From Fidelibacterota bacterium (GTDB taxonomy: Bacteria; Fidelibacterota; UBA2242): a stretch of DNA of 41,552 bases. Of the stretch, positions 34,258 through 41,552 are shown piece by piece. The notes beneath the pieces are model-generated. The model saw nothing but the letters and a program-made list of their open reading frames with translations, had not been told where the DNA came from and searched no databases. The stretch's first letter is position 1; every line of letters starts with the position of its first letter. The position numbers and the translations under genes were made by a program. The stretch spans positions 1 to 41,552 of the forward strand of contig JADHWC010000013.1 in the NCBI GenBank assembly GCA_016783665.1. The letters are read 5' to 3'.

Positions 34258-35943
34258 ATGGTAAAAAGCATTTTTAAGTTGAACTCCCCGATCCTTTGTC
34301 TAACTTTTTTAACTGTTGTTTTTATTATGATGAATTGTGGAGAAACAGTGATAAAACAGAGAGCAGATTTGATTTACGTAAAAGGTGAACTGGAGAAACT
34401 GGCGCCGGTTGAATTAAAAAGCGATCTGTCAGGCTTGAAACCAAGTGATACACAGGTTCTGACCCGTTTGGTTGAAGCCGGTCGAATTATCGATGAATTA
34501 TTCCTGCTTCAGGTAAGCAATGAGAATCCGCAGATTCGGGAGCAGCTGCAAAGTTCCGCTGATCCGAACGATGCAACATATCTTGAATTATACAACATTA
34601 TGTTCGGTCCCTGGAATCGTCTGGAAAAGGACAAGCCATTTATTTATACAAAAGAGAAACCGTTAGGCGCCAGTTTTTATCCTGAAGATATGACAAAAGA
34701 AGAGTTCCAGGAATTTATAAAAACTCATCCGTCCGAAAAAGAAGCGTATAAAAGCCCATTTTCCGTAATCCGGAGAGAGCCAAACGGCAAATTGAAAGCG
34801 GTTCCTTATTATGAAGAGTATGCTGCTTTGGTGAGTGGAATCAGTCGCTTGCTAAATGAAGCTGCTGCTCTGACGGAGGATTCGACGCTTGAGAAATATC
34901 TGAAACTGCGGGCACGGGATCTGCTTACCGATGATTATTTTGATAGTGATATGGCCTGGATGGATCTCGCCGGTGATCTGGAAATTGTTATAGGTCCTTA
35001 TGAAGTTTATGAAGATCAACTATTCAGTTACAAGGCAGCCTATGAAGCCTTTATTTGTATAGTGGATCATGAAGAAAGTAAAAAACTGGCAGATGTGGCG
35101 AAATATCTTGATGATATGGAAGATCATCTTCCAATTCCGGACAAATATAAGAATTTTAACAGAGGCAGTTCTTCACCAATTAAGGTCGTCCAGGAACTGT
35201 TTTCCGCGGGTGATACAAAAGCCGGAGTTCAAACCACTGCATTTAACTTGCCAAATGACGAACGGGTTCGCGAAGCAAAAGGGTCGAAAAAAGTCATGTT
35301 GAAAAATGTGGCTCAGGCAAAATATGATAAATGCTGGATTCCGATCGTGAATACAATTTTGGCAGAAAGACCGCTGAAATACGTATCCTTTGACGCTTAT
35401 TTCAACCATGTTCTGATGCACGAAGTTAGCCATGGACTCGGACCCGGTTCGCTGACTCTTGAGGACGGTACAAAAACGACCGTCAGCCTGGAACTGAAAG
35501 AGTTGTATCCTACCATTGAAGAATGTAAAGCCGACGTATTGGGGATCTATAATTTTCTCTTCATGATGGAAAAGGGGGTTTTCCCAAAAACGATGCGGCA
35601 TTCAGCATTAGCGAGCTATCTTGGCGGAATGTATCGGTCGATCCGTTTTGGCATCGATTCGGCTCATGGCGGTGGCGTTGCGATTCAGTTTAATTATTTT
35701 ATGGAGAAAGGTGCTTTTTATCAGGATGAAGATGGAAAATTAAATCTGAATGAGCAGGAATTAGAACAGGCTATAAAAGATTTATCTGAACAATTGTTGA
35801 TCATTCAGGCACACGGCGATTACGAAGCAGCTGCGTCCTTGGTTGAACAATATCGTGTCATGACGCCGGTAATGGCAGATTATGTCGATCAGTTAAAACA
35901 TCTGCCGGTGGATATACTCCCGTCTTTTCCTCTGGCGATGTAA
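34258..35943 (+). CDS. M49-like (dipeptidyl-peptidase III family) zinc metallopeptidase, probable lipoprotein
   Basis: 561 residues; AAAGGAAATA before the ATG. A hydrophobic leader (LTFLTVVFIMMNC) ends in a cysteine, a weak lipobox. The zinc site is HEVSHGLG (His 388, Glu 389, His 392) with the second ligand motif EECKADVLG (Glu 421/422, Asp 426). This is the bacterial branch of the DPP III-like family, where the classic HELLGH motif with its extra residue is replaced by HExxH. The N-terminal half is helical (ETVIKQRADLIYVKGELEKL) and has LYNIMFGPWNRLEKDKPF, a conserved block of this branch. Expected to remove dipeptides or process peptides outside the cytoplasm. Followed by a strong intrinsic terminator. 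Confidence 0.8.
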   Translation: MVKSIFKLNSPILCLTFLTVVFIMMNCGETVIKQRADLIYVKGELEKLAPVELKSDLSGLKPSDTQVLTRLVEAGRIIDELFLLQVSNENPQIREQLQSSADPNDATYLELYNIMFGPWNRLEKDKPFIYTKEKPLGASFYPEDMTKEEFQEFIKTHPSEKEAYKSPFSVIRREPNGKLKAVPYYEEYAALVSGISRLLNEAAALTEDSTLEKYLKLRARDLLTDDYFDSDMAWMDLAGDLEIVIGPYEVYEDQLFSYKAAYEAFICIVDHEESKKLADVAKYLDDMEDHLPIPDKYKNFNRGSSSPIKVVQELFSAGDTKAGVQTTAFNLPNDERVREAKGSKKVMLKNVAQAKYDKCWIPIVNTILAERPLKYVSFDAYFNHVLMHEVSHGLGPGSLTLEDGTKTTVSLELKELYPTIEECKADVLGIYNFLFMMEKGVFPKTMRHSALASYLGGMYRSIRFGIDSAHGGGVAIQFNYFMEKGAFYQDEDGKLNLNEQELEQAIKDLSEQLLIIQAHGDYEAAASLVEQYRVMTPVMADYVDQLKHLPVDILPSFPLAM

Positions 35944-35960
35944 ATTTCAAGGTAAAAGAA

Positions 35961-35986
35961 AAAGGGTCGCATGCGACCCTTTTTTA
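35961..35986 (+). terminator. Intrinsic terminator after the M49-like peptidase gene
   Basis: AAAGGGTCGC (35961-35970) with GCGACCCTTT as the other arm gives a perfect 22-base palindrome, closed in practice by a CATG loop, followed by a T-run (35981-35985). The A-run upstream means it may also stop transcription from the other side. Confidence 0.9.
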
Positions 35987-36362
35987 TGGTATGGATGGAA
36001 ATATGAGGTTACCCTCCCCGAACGTAAATGAGGGGATTTATGAGGGATATTACGGCACATCCGAGGAGGGCGAGGGGATATATTGTGAATTTGTACCTTA
36101 ATTTAAATCTGCGCTTCAAAAAACTATAGACAAAAAAGTAAATTACAATAATTGTGCCAATCGACTATCTTGGGAAACATTGTCAAAAATTTTCAATCAG
36201 TTACTTAGATGTATCTGAAAGGAAAAAGTTTCATCTTATTTGGAATTAACTTGATAAAATTCAAAATAGTTGATTAAGATCACTAATATCAAATAACAGA
36301 ATGTTTTTCCTTTATTAAACATTTTTTCTGTATATTTGTTTCGTTGGAATGTAACCGGAGAT
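35987..36362. other. Intergenic region before the decayed response regulator
   Basis: About 375 bases. The first part has TCCCC/GGGGA (36015-36036) and a GC-rich CCGAGGAGGGCGAGGGG stretch typical of dispersed intergenic repeats. The rest, 36100-36350, is very AT-rich and probably holds a promoter for the following genes. No gene found. Confidence 0.5.
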
Positions 36363-36555
36363 ATGTAGCGCGAAAAATCCTTATTGTTGATGATGACCCT
36401 GAAATATTAGAACATGTCAAATGTTTTTAGAAGGACGTCAAATGGCAGTTATTACGCTTGTGGAAAGCAGAAAAGCGGTTGATACTGTCCTTCAATTCGA
36501 ACCGGATTTGATTATACTGGATATCAATATGCCGGCAGTGAATGGGATGGATTGA
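36363..36555 (+). pseudogene. Broken response-regulator receiver domain
   Basis: Two overlapping frames together spell most of a receiver domain. Frame one (from about 36368) gives RKILIVDDDPEILEHVK, the phosphoacceptor-site start, and soon meets a stop (TAG 36428-36430). Frame two (36421-36555) gives FLEGRQMAVITLVESRKAV and then PDLIILDINMPAVNGMD, the strand with the phosphorylated Asp, followed by TGA. The ATG at 36363, with GGAG just before it, is followed at once by TAG. So there are at least two frameshifts, and the last third of the domain is missing. A short frame, 36555-36614, overlaps both sides (TGATG and ATGA). It is best read as a decayed gene at the head of the export cassette. 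Confidence 0.8.
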
Positions 36556-36610
36556 TGGAGAAGGACAAATGGTTTGACATTGCCATGATCGATGAAAAAG
36601 AGGAGTCAGC

Positions 36611-36970
36611 ATGAAAACCTGGACGGATAAAAAAATCGCTTTAGCTCTGTTTCTGCCTTCGGTAATGATCGTAGTGTATTGGATTGTCAAGGGCTTAATA
36701 AAACTCTATAACTGGTTTGTATCATTGCCGGATTATAGCTCCGCCTGGTGGAACTCGCTGGGAAGTTTTTGCATTAACAATCTGAGTATTATCATTGTCG
36801 TTTATTTGATTATATGTCTTCAGGTTGCTGGAATTGTCGAGTTTAGATTTAAAAAGAATTTTTTGAAAGCCTTTTTATATGGAATTCTAATGACACCTCC
36901 GGTTATGCTGATTACCTGGGGGAAAAAACAGTCAATTGTGGAAACCGATTTACAGAATGGTGGATTATGA
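36611..36970 (+). CDS. Small membrane protein of the RND export cassette
   Basis: 119 residues; GAGGAGTCAGC precedes the ATG. Three hydrophobic segments (about 9-30, 55-75 and 85-102), with WFVSLPDYSSAWWNSLGSF between the first two and a positive RFKKNFLKAF before the last. I do not recognise a family. Its stop overlaps the ATG of the RND transporter (ATGA), so it is coupled to it and may be an accessory subunit. Confidence 0.7.
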   Translation: MKTWTDKKIALALFLPSVMIVVYWIVKGLIKLYNWFVSLPDYSSAWWNSLGSFCINNLSIIIVVYLIICLQVAGIVEFRFKKNFLKAFLYGILMTPPVMLITWGKKQSIVETDLQNGGL

Positions 36971-39273
36971 ATAAACGTGAGATTAAACCCTTAAAATCCT
37001 GGATTGACTTTGTGATATCCTATCCAAGGACAATAATTGGGTTCTGTATATTAATGACTGTTTTAATGGGATGGAACATCCCGAATATTGTTATGGATCC
37101 TGATATAAAATCTATGTTGCCGCAGGATCAGGAAATAATCCGTTCCATTAATGATCTAGAGGATATTTTCGGAGGGTCGGAATTAGTAATTTTATCATTA
37201 AAATCCGAAGATATATTCAGTGAAACAACGCTGAGAAAAATACAGGAATTATGTGATGAGATTGAGGATCTTGATGTAGTTGATAAGGTCATGTCACTGA
37301 CCAATTCGTTTGAAATTAAAGGCACCCGGGACGGATTTGAGGTTCGGAATCTTATCGAAGAATTTCCTGAAACTGAAGCAGAGAGAGAAGTTCTTCGTCA
37401 AAAGGTAGCAGATAATGATTTATTATACGGAAATATTGTTTCGGAAGATTTCCAGCGCACGTCAATCATCGCGGTGCTGTCTCTTGGATATGGAGATAGC
37501 AGGGACGAAGAAATTCATCAGACTTTTACCAACCTGAAACAAAAATATGAGGGCCCTGAGGAGATTCATCTGGCTGGTTTGCCATTGACCAGACGGGAAA
37601 TTGTTGAAACGATGCAATCTGATATGAAAGCACTGTTTCCTTATGGTATTGCTTTGATGATATTCCTATTGACTTTCTGTTTTCGCAGCTGGGTGGGCGC
37701 TTTTTTACCATTTGCCGTTGTAATAATGAGCATCATTAATACTCTTGGTTTCATGGCTTTATTCCATGTGAAGTACACATTTATTACAATGCTGATGCCG
37801 GTGATGTTGATTGCCATTGCCAATGATTACAGCATTCATATTATCTCGCATTATTTTGAGGAATATAAAATACGAAAGGAAAAGAATAAGGCTGACATTA
37901 TAAAAACCACTTTGCTGCATTTGAAAACACCCGTATTTTTGGCTGGTGTAACCACGCTGGTTGGATTTTTAAGCTTGCAATCTCATGTCCTGCCGCCTGC
38001 ACGGCAACTCGGACTGTTATCATCTGTTGGTATCGCGCTGGCGTTTATTCTGAGTGTTACATTTGTTCCCGCAGCTCTGAAATTACTGGATTATCCGACG
38101 ATATTGAAACAAAACAGAAATTCCGGAAGGATGGATGCGTTCCTATCGCGTTGGGGCAACTTTTTTATCAGACATCGCAAGAAATTTTTAATTGTAAGCG
38201 CTCTGGTTATTATTATTATCGCTACCGGAATTCCAAAGATAATCGTGGACACGAATCCCATGCACTATTATAAAAAGACTTCGGAAATCCGCATCAGTAA
38301 CGGCATCATTGATCGCTATTTCGGCGGTTCTGCACAATTAAGTATTCTCGCAAAAGGTGATATCAAAGATCCCGTATTTCTACGCCGGATGGAGAGATTG
38401 ACTGATTACCTGGAAAAGGACCCAACTGTTACCCGTACTATCTCCATTGTGGATCAATTGAAGAAAATGAACAGAGCTTTTCATGGGGATAGCGCAAAAT
38501 ATGAAGTATTGCCGGAAACACGGGAAGCGGTTGCGCAATACCTTCTGTTGTTTTCCATATCAGGTGACGAAGAAGACTTAAGTCAATTTGTGGATTACGA
38601 TTACGAACAAGCCCAGATACTTGCCCGGGTCAACGAGACCAGCTCCATGTCATTGCATAAATTATTGCAGGATACCCGGGAATATGTCCGTGATGATCTG
38701 GGCGACGAAAATTTTCCGGCGATTACCGGCATTGTTGCGGTCATTGGAGAGCTTGTGGATATGGTCGTTCGTGGTCAGATGCGAAGTCTGATCATTTCCA
38801 TTGTTCTTGTGAGCCTGATTTGCGCATTTATTTTCAGATCGGTTGTTGGCGGAATTCTTTCCATTATTCCGTTAAGCGGCGCCATGATCATTGTTTTCGG
38901 GCTGATGGGTTATGTCGGGATCGAATTGAATATCGCAACGGCAATGCTTTCAAGCATTATGATAGGAGTGGGAATTGACTATACTATTCATTTTTTATAC
39001 CGATTCAGATTTGAAGTACAGAGCGGATTAGGAGCTTCGGAAGCTGTTATTAAAACATTATCCACCAGCGGCAAAGGAATCATTTATAATGCTTTATCGG
39101 TAATCGTCGGATTCACGGTATTGCTGCTATCCGGATTTATGCCGATCTACTTCTTTGGATTTCTGATCGTATTTTCGATAACTGCATGTTTGCTCGGCGC
39201 ATTGACGATAATGCCGGCGTTGCTTGTTATTATCAAACCCAAATTTATTTTTAATAAAAGGGGTGAGAGATGA
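36967..39273 (+). CDS. RND superfamily (MMPL-type) transporter
   Basis: 768 residues. Two repeats, each with an N-terminal membrane helix, a large periplasmic domain (about 40-220 and 425-610) and five or six membrane helices. Both halves keep the RND charge-relay region: AIANDYSIHIISHYFEE in the first and GVGIDYTIHFLYRF in the second. GGSELVILSLKS and GGSAQLSILAKG start the periplasmic loops in the same way, a sign of internal duplication. MMPL/HpnN-like members move hydrophobic lipids or similar molecules out of the inner membrane. Position between a small membrane protein, a LolA-like protein and a porin, each overlapping by four bases, supports an envelope lipid or hydrophobic-compound export pathway. 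Substrate unknown. Confidence 0.92.
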   Translation: MNKREIKPLKSWIDFVISYPRTIIGFCILMTVLMGWNIPNIVMDPDIKSMLPQDQEIIRSINDLEDIFGGSELVILSLKSEDIFSETTLRKIQELCDEIEDLDVVDKVMSLTNSFEIKGTRDGFEVRNLIEEFPETEAEREVLRQKVADNDLLYGNIVSEDFQRTSIIAVLSLGYGDSRDEEIHQTFTNLKQKYEGPEEIHLAGLPLTRREIVETMQSDMKALFPYGIALMIFLLTFCFRSWVGAFLPFAVVIMSIINTLGFMALFHVKYTFITMLMPVMLIAIANDYSIHIISHYFEEYKIRKEKNKADIIKTTLLHLKTPVFLAGVTTLVGFLSLQSHVLPPARQLGLLSSVGIALAFILSVTFVPAALKLLDYPTILKQNRNSGRMDAFLSRWGNFFIRHRKKFLIVSALVIIIIATGIPKIIVDTNPMHYYKKTSEIRISNGIIDRYFGGSAQLSILAKGDIKDPVFLRRMERLTDYLEKDPTVTRTISIVDQLKKMNRAFHGDSAKYEVLPETREAVAQYLLLFSISGDEEDLSQFVDYDYEQAQILARVNETSSMSLHKLLQDTREYVRDDLGDENFPAITGIVAVIGELVDMVVRGQMRSLIISIVLVSLICAFIFRSVVGGILSIIPLSGAMIIVFGLMGYVGIELNIATAMLSSIMIGVGIDYTIHFLYRFRFEVQSGLGASEAVIKTLSTSGKGIIYNALSVIVGFTVLLLSGFMPIYFFGFLIVFSITACLLGALTIMPALLVIIKPKFIFNKRGER

Positions 39274-40067
39274 AACGTATTGGAACAATGTTCGTCATTG
39301 GATTAGTTACGGTTATTATCGCTCAAACGGCTTATGCTCAATTAAGCGGTAGGGATATTATGCTGAAAGTGGATGAGCGTGGAGAAGTGAAGACGGAATA
39401 CAATAAGACCAAGATGACCTTGATAAATAAAAAAGGCAAAACCCGGGTACGTGATGTCGTCAGATATGAAAAATCTTATGACGGTGAAAAAGGTATTGAT
39501 AGTAAATCGTTGATCTTTTTCGAGTATCCGTCGGATATCCGTGGAACGGGACTTCTGCTGTGGAGTTATGTGGATGTTGGGAAAGAAGACGATCGCTGGC
39601 TGTATCTGCCGGCATTGAAAAAAATCCGGCGCATTGCCGGCGAAAGCAAGAACGATTATTTCATGGGAACCGATTTTACCTATGATGATATGGGCGGTCG
39701 CAATGTCGATGATGACACCCATAAACTGCTTGGCAAGGAGATACTCGATGGCGTCGAGTGCTATAAAATAGAATCTGTCCCGGTCGATAAAGACGATCAA
39801 TACAGTAAGAAAATTGCCTGGGTGATCCCGGACAAATGGATAACCGCTAAAGTGGAATTTTATGATAAAAATGAAAAATTGCAGAAAGCGCTGACAATAT
39901 CAGATATACGAAAAGTCGATAAGATCTGGACGCCTCATCTGTTATTTATGGATAATCTGAGGAAAAAGCATCAAACAAAAATCGAGATTATAGAAGTCAG
40001 ATTTAATAGCGAGATGAAGGATCAGATATTCACAACGACAACCTTACAGAGGGGCAGAGTGCAATGA
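39270..40067 (+). CDS. LolA-like outer-membrane lipoprotein-sorting protein
   Basis: 265 residues with signal peptide (MFVIGLVTVIIAQTAYAQ). The mature part matches the LolA-like family that travels with RND transporters (PF17131 type): KTRVRDVVRYEKS, FFEYPSDIRGTGLLLWSYVD, DDRWLYLPALKKIRRIAG, YFMGTDFTYDDMGGR and CYKIESVP. Proteins of this group have the half-barrel fold that carries hydrophobic groups through the periplasm. ATG overlaps the transporter stop (ATGA), and its own stop overlaps the porin start in the same way. Confidence 0.9.
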   Translation: MKRIGTMFVIGLVTVIIAQTAYAQLSGRDIMLKVDERGEVKTEYNKTKMTLINKKGKTRVRDVVRYEKSYDGEKGIDSKSLIFFEYPSDIRGTGLLLWSYVDVGKEDDRWLYLPALKKIRRIAGESKNDYFMGTDFTYDDMGGRNVDDDTHKLLGKEILDGVECYKIESVPVDKDDQYSKKIAWVIPDKWITAKVEFYDKNEKLQKALTISDIRKVDKIWTPHLLFMDNLRKKHQTKIEIIEVRFNSEMKDQIFTTTTLQRGRVQ

Positions 40068-41356
40068 GAATTAGCGCAACCTTTTTTACGGTAGTATTTG
40101 TCGTATTGATACTTTTGGAGCCGGTCTATAGCGAGGTCGAATTACATGGATTTTTCCGTAATCATAATGCGTTCCGCCTCAAAGATCCCAACGATGCGAT
40201 GTTGTTACGAAACCGGCTGAGGTTGAATTCCGAACTCCGGGGCGATAATATTTATGGCTATGCGTCAGTGGATTTTCTGAACGATGCTGCTGCCGGTAGC
40301 CAGACTATTCTGAATCTCAGAGAACTGTACCTGGACATTTACAGTTCCTGGGTGGACTTCAGGATCGGGAAACAGCAAGTTGTCTGGGGGAAAGCCGATG
40401 GGTATTTTATCAACGATATCGTCAATCCGCTGGACCTGTCCTATTTTCTGCTGCAGGATTTTGATGATATCCGCTTGGCGACGACGATGCTGAATACGAA
40501 ATTGCATCACGGCAATCATTCGCTGGAGATACTGGTTATTCCTGAATTTAAACCAATGAGTATGAGCTTCGATGGAGACTGGGCATTTCAGCGACCGGAT
40601 TCCTTTAACATTACAGTACCAGCAGGGGAACAGTTTGTAACTATGTCTATTCCGATGAATTATCAACAGGATATCCTCCCGCAAAACTCATTACGTAAAA
40701 TGGAATACGGGTTCAAATTTAGCACTTTTCTATTAGGTACGGATATCTCACTAATTTACCTAAAAGCGCGGGAAGATAAACCGGTGATAGAGAAACAGTT
40801 AGTATATAATGCTTTTGGTTTGCCGTCACAAATGAATTTGAAACCGACCCATCCCTGGATCAATTTCTACGGAGTGAATTTTTCGCGTCCTGTGGGAACT
40901 TTTGTTTTTCGCGGCGAAGGCGGCTATTATCCGAACCGGTTTTTTGACACACAGGATATGACAAAAATAAATAATGGTCTTCTGGTGAAAAGACCCTTTC
41001 TCCAGGGCATGATTGGTGTCGATTATCAGCTAACCAGTGAAATTGATATAGGCGTACAGGCAATTCAGGAACGTATTCTGGATTATGATGACAATCTGAT
41101 AGATGATGAGGTAAATTCTATCGGATCTCTGATGCTGCGAGGCAGGTTTGCCAACGAAACAATTTTACCATTATGGCTGACGCTGTATAATATTACCAGT
41201 GAGTCTTACCTGTCCCGTATCGCAGTGGACTGGAAATATTCGGATAGTTTTACAATCACAACCGGTTTTGATATTCTGGGCGGTGATAGCGATACTATTT
41301 TCGGTCAATTCGATCGGAACGATAATGTCTATCTGAAGCTGGTTTATAATTTCTGA
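40064..41356 (+). CDS. Outer-membrane beta-barrel protein of the RND cassette (DUF1302-like)
   Basis: 430 residues with signal peptide (VVFVVLILLEPVYS). Alternating strands through the whole length and a terminal YLKLVYNF with aromatic end residue mark an outer-membrane barrel. LRELYLDIYSSWVDFRIGK, then QQVVWGKADG and INDIVNPLD near residues 100-130 match the DUF1302 / alginate-export-like porins that accompany RND and LolA-like genes. Probably the outer-membrane exit or entry point of the same pathway. Last gene of the cassette. Confidence 0.85.
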   Translation: MRISATFFTVVFVVLILLEPVYSEVELHGFFRNHNAFRLKDPNDAMLLRNRLRLNSELRGDNIYGYASVDFLNDAAAGSQTILNLRELYLDIYSSWVDFRIGKQQVVWGKADGYFINDIVNPLDLSYFLLQDFDDIRLATTMLNTKLHHGNHSLEILVIPEFKPMSMSFDGDWAFQRPDSFNITVPAGEQFVTMSIPMNYQQDILPQNSLRKMEYGFKFSTFLLGTDISLIYLKAREDKPVIEKQLVYNAFGLPSQMNLKPTHPWINFYGVNFSRPVGTFVFRGEGGYYPNRFFDTQDMTKINNGLLVKRPFLQGMIGVDYQLTSEIDIGVQAIQERILDYDDNLIDDEVNSIGSLMLRGRFANETILPLWLTLYNITSESYLSRIAVDWKYSDSFTITTGFDILGGDSDTIFGQFDRNDNVYLKLVYNF

Positions 41357-41438
41357 GAGTTATTCTTTTTTCGGACTACGGGATTGCGTGTAGCCCCGGA
41401 ACGAGTGAAAAAAGGGTATAATAGACAAAAAGTGGTTG
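41357..41438. other. Intergenic end with an imperfect hairpin, possible IS border
   Basis: GGACTAC (41373-41379) can pair with GTAGCCC (41390-41396) with one mismatch, between a T-run (41365-41371) and an A-run (41408-41414). It could be a terminator shared by the converging porin and transposase genes or mark the end of the insertion sequence. The terminal repeat cannot be proven since the other IS end is outside the window. Confidence 0.4.
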
Positions 41439-41552
41439 CTATTTGGCCAGGATTTCATTGATAAATCTGATTTTTCTTTCTCTTTTCAAGCCACGATGAT
41501 TTTGTAATTTTATCTTCAAATTAGAGAATACACCTTCCAGACTATTTGTAGT
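41439..41552 (-). mobile_element. Transposase, C-terminal fragment (gene continues past the right edge)
   Basis: The minus strand reads 37 residues to a TAG at 41439: TTNSLEGVFSNLKIKLQNHR, then GLKRERKIRFINEILAK. The TTNSLEGxFSxLK and HRGL pattern is the typical end of DDE transposases of the IS1249/IS256-like kind, in which the catalytic Glu falls in the NSLE motif. Only the 3' end is present, so intactness and exact family cannot be judged. Confidence 0.75.

Noticed and set aside
1-41552. tRNA, rRNA, phage or toxin-antitoxin genes
   Set aside because: Looked for on both strands by pattern; no cloverleaf with CCA-end pattern, no rRNA stretch, no phage structural gene or clear toxin pair was found.

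Overview
The window reads as a piece of chromosome from an uncultured Gram-negative bacterium of the FCB superphylum (relatives of Calditrichota, KSB1, Marinimicrobia and Ignavibacteria are my best guess). Three long exported proteins end in type IX secretion (T9SS) sorting domains, two of them with the NPFNP-type motif usual in those phyla. One of the three is PorZ-like. Many proteins carry lipoprotein signals, there is an outer-membrane porin, and the intergenic DNA is rich in short palindromes. I saw no rRNA, tRNA or CRISPR array.

Left part (1-6344): after a partial acetyltransferase, a tight plus-strand operon encodes a Tat-signal DUF362 protein, a NapH/NapG-like membrane polyferredoxin, a small lipoprotein with an apparent 1-base frameshift, an AmmeMemoRadiSam radical SAM enzyme with a Tat-like leader, and a lipoprotein fusing the MEMO1 and AMMECR1 domains. 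It looks like a membrane or periplasm-directed form of the still poorly understood AmmeMemoRadiSam system, and it is the most interesting locus here.

6345-11753: two palindrome-rich intergenic regions flank a BioD-like/DRTGG P-loop protein. They are followed by a two-gene minus-strand unit of an FGE-fold lipoprotein or secreted protein and a polytopic membrane protein with a spermidine-synthase-like domain.

11924-16897: two GH13 lipoproteins (a type I pullulanase and a second alpha-amylase family enzyme), probably surface degraders of alpha-glucans. They converge, with a 2-base gap, on a giant secreted TolB-propeller/C39-like/golvesin/PKD/Fn3 protein with a T9SS tail.

20837-26842: the riboflavin operon ribD-ribE-ribBA-ribH, controlled by an FMN riboswitch with an intrinsic terminator whose U-tract touches the ribD start codon. 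A PorZ-like T9SS protein is the last gene of the run, placing a secretion component downstream of an FMN switch.

26843-30229: an 0.9 kb gap with palindromes, then minus-strand housekeeping genes (DUF2007, SMP-30-like lipoprotein, zinc ribbon, upp, small membrane protein).

30457-35943: plus-strand pepT, a secreted phosphodiester glycosidase (NAGPA) with Ig-like domains and a T9SS tail, and an M49-like zinc peptidase lipoprotein closed by a clear intrinsic terminator.

35984-41552: a decayed response-regulator gene precedes an overlapping four-gene export cassette (small membrane protein, RND/MMPL transporter, LolA-like protein, beta-barrel porin). The window ends in the 3' end of a transposase gene.
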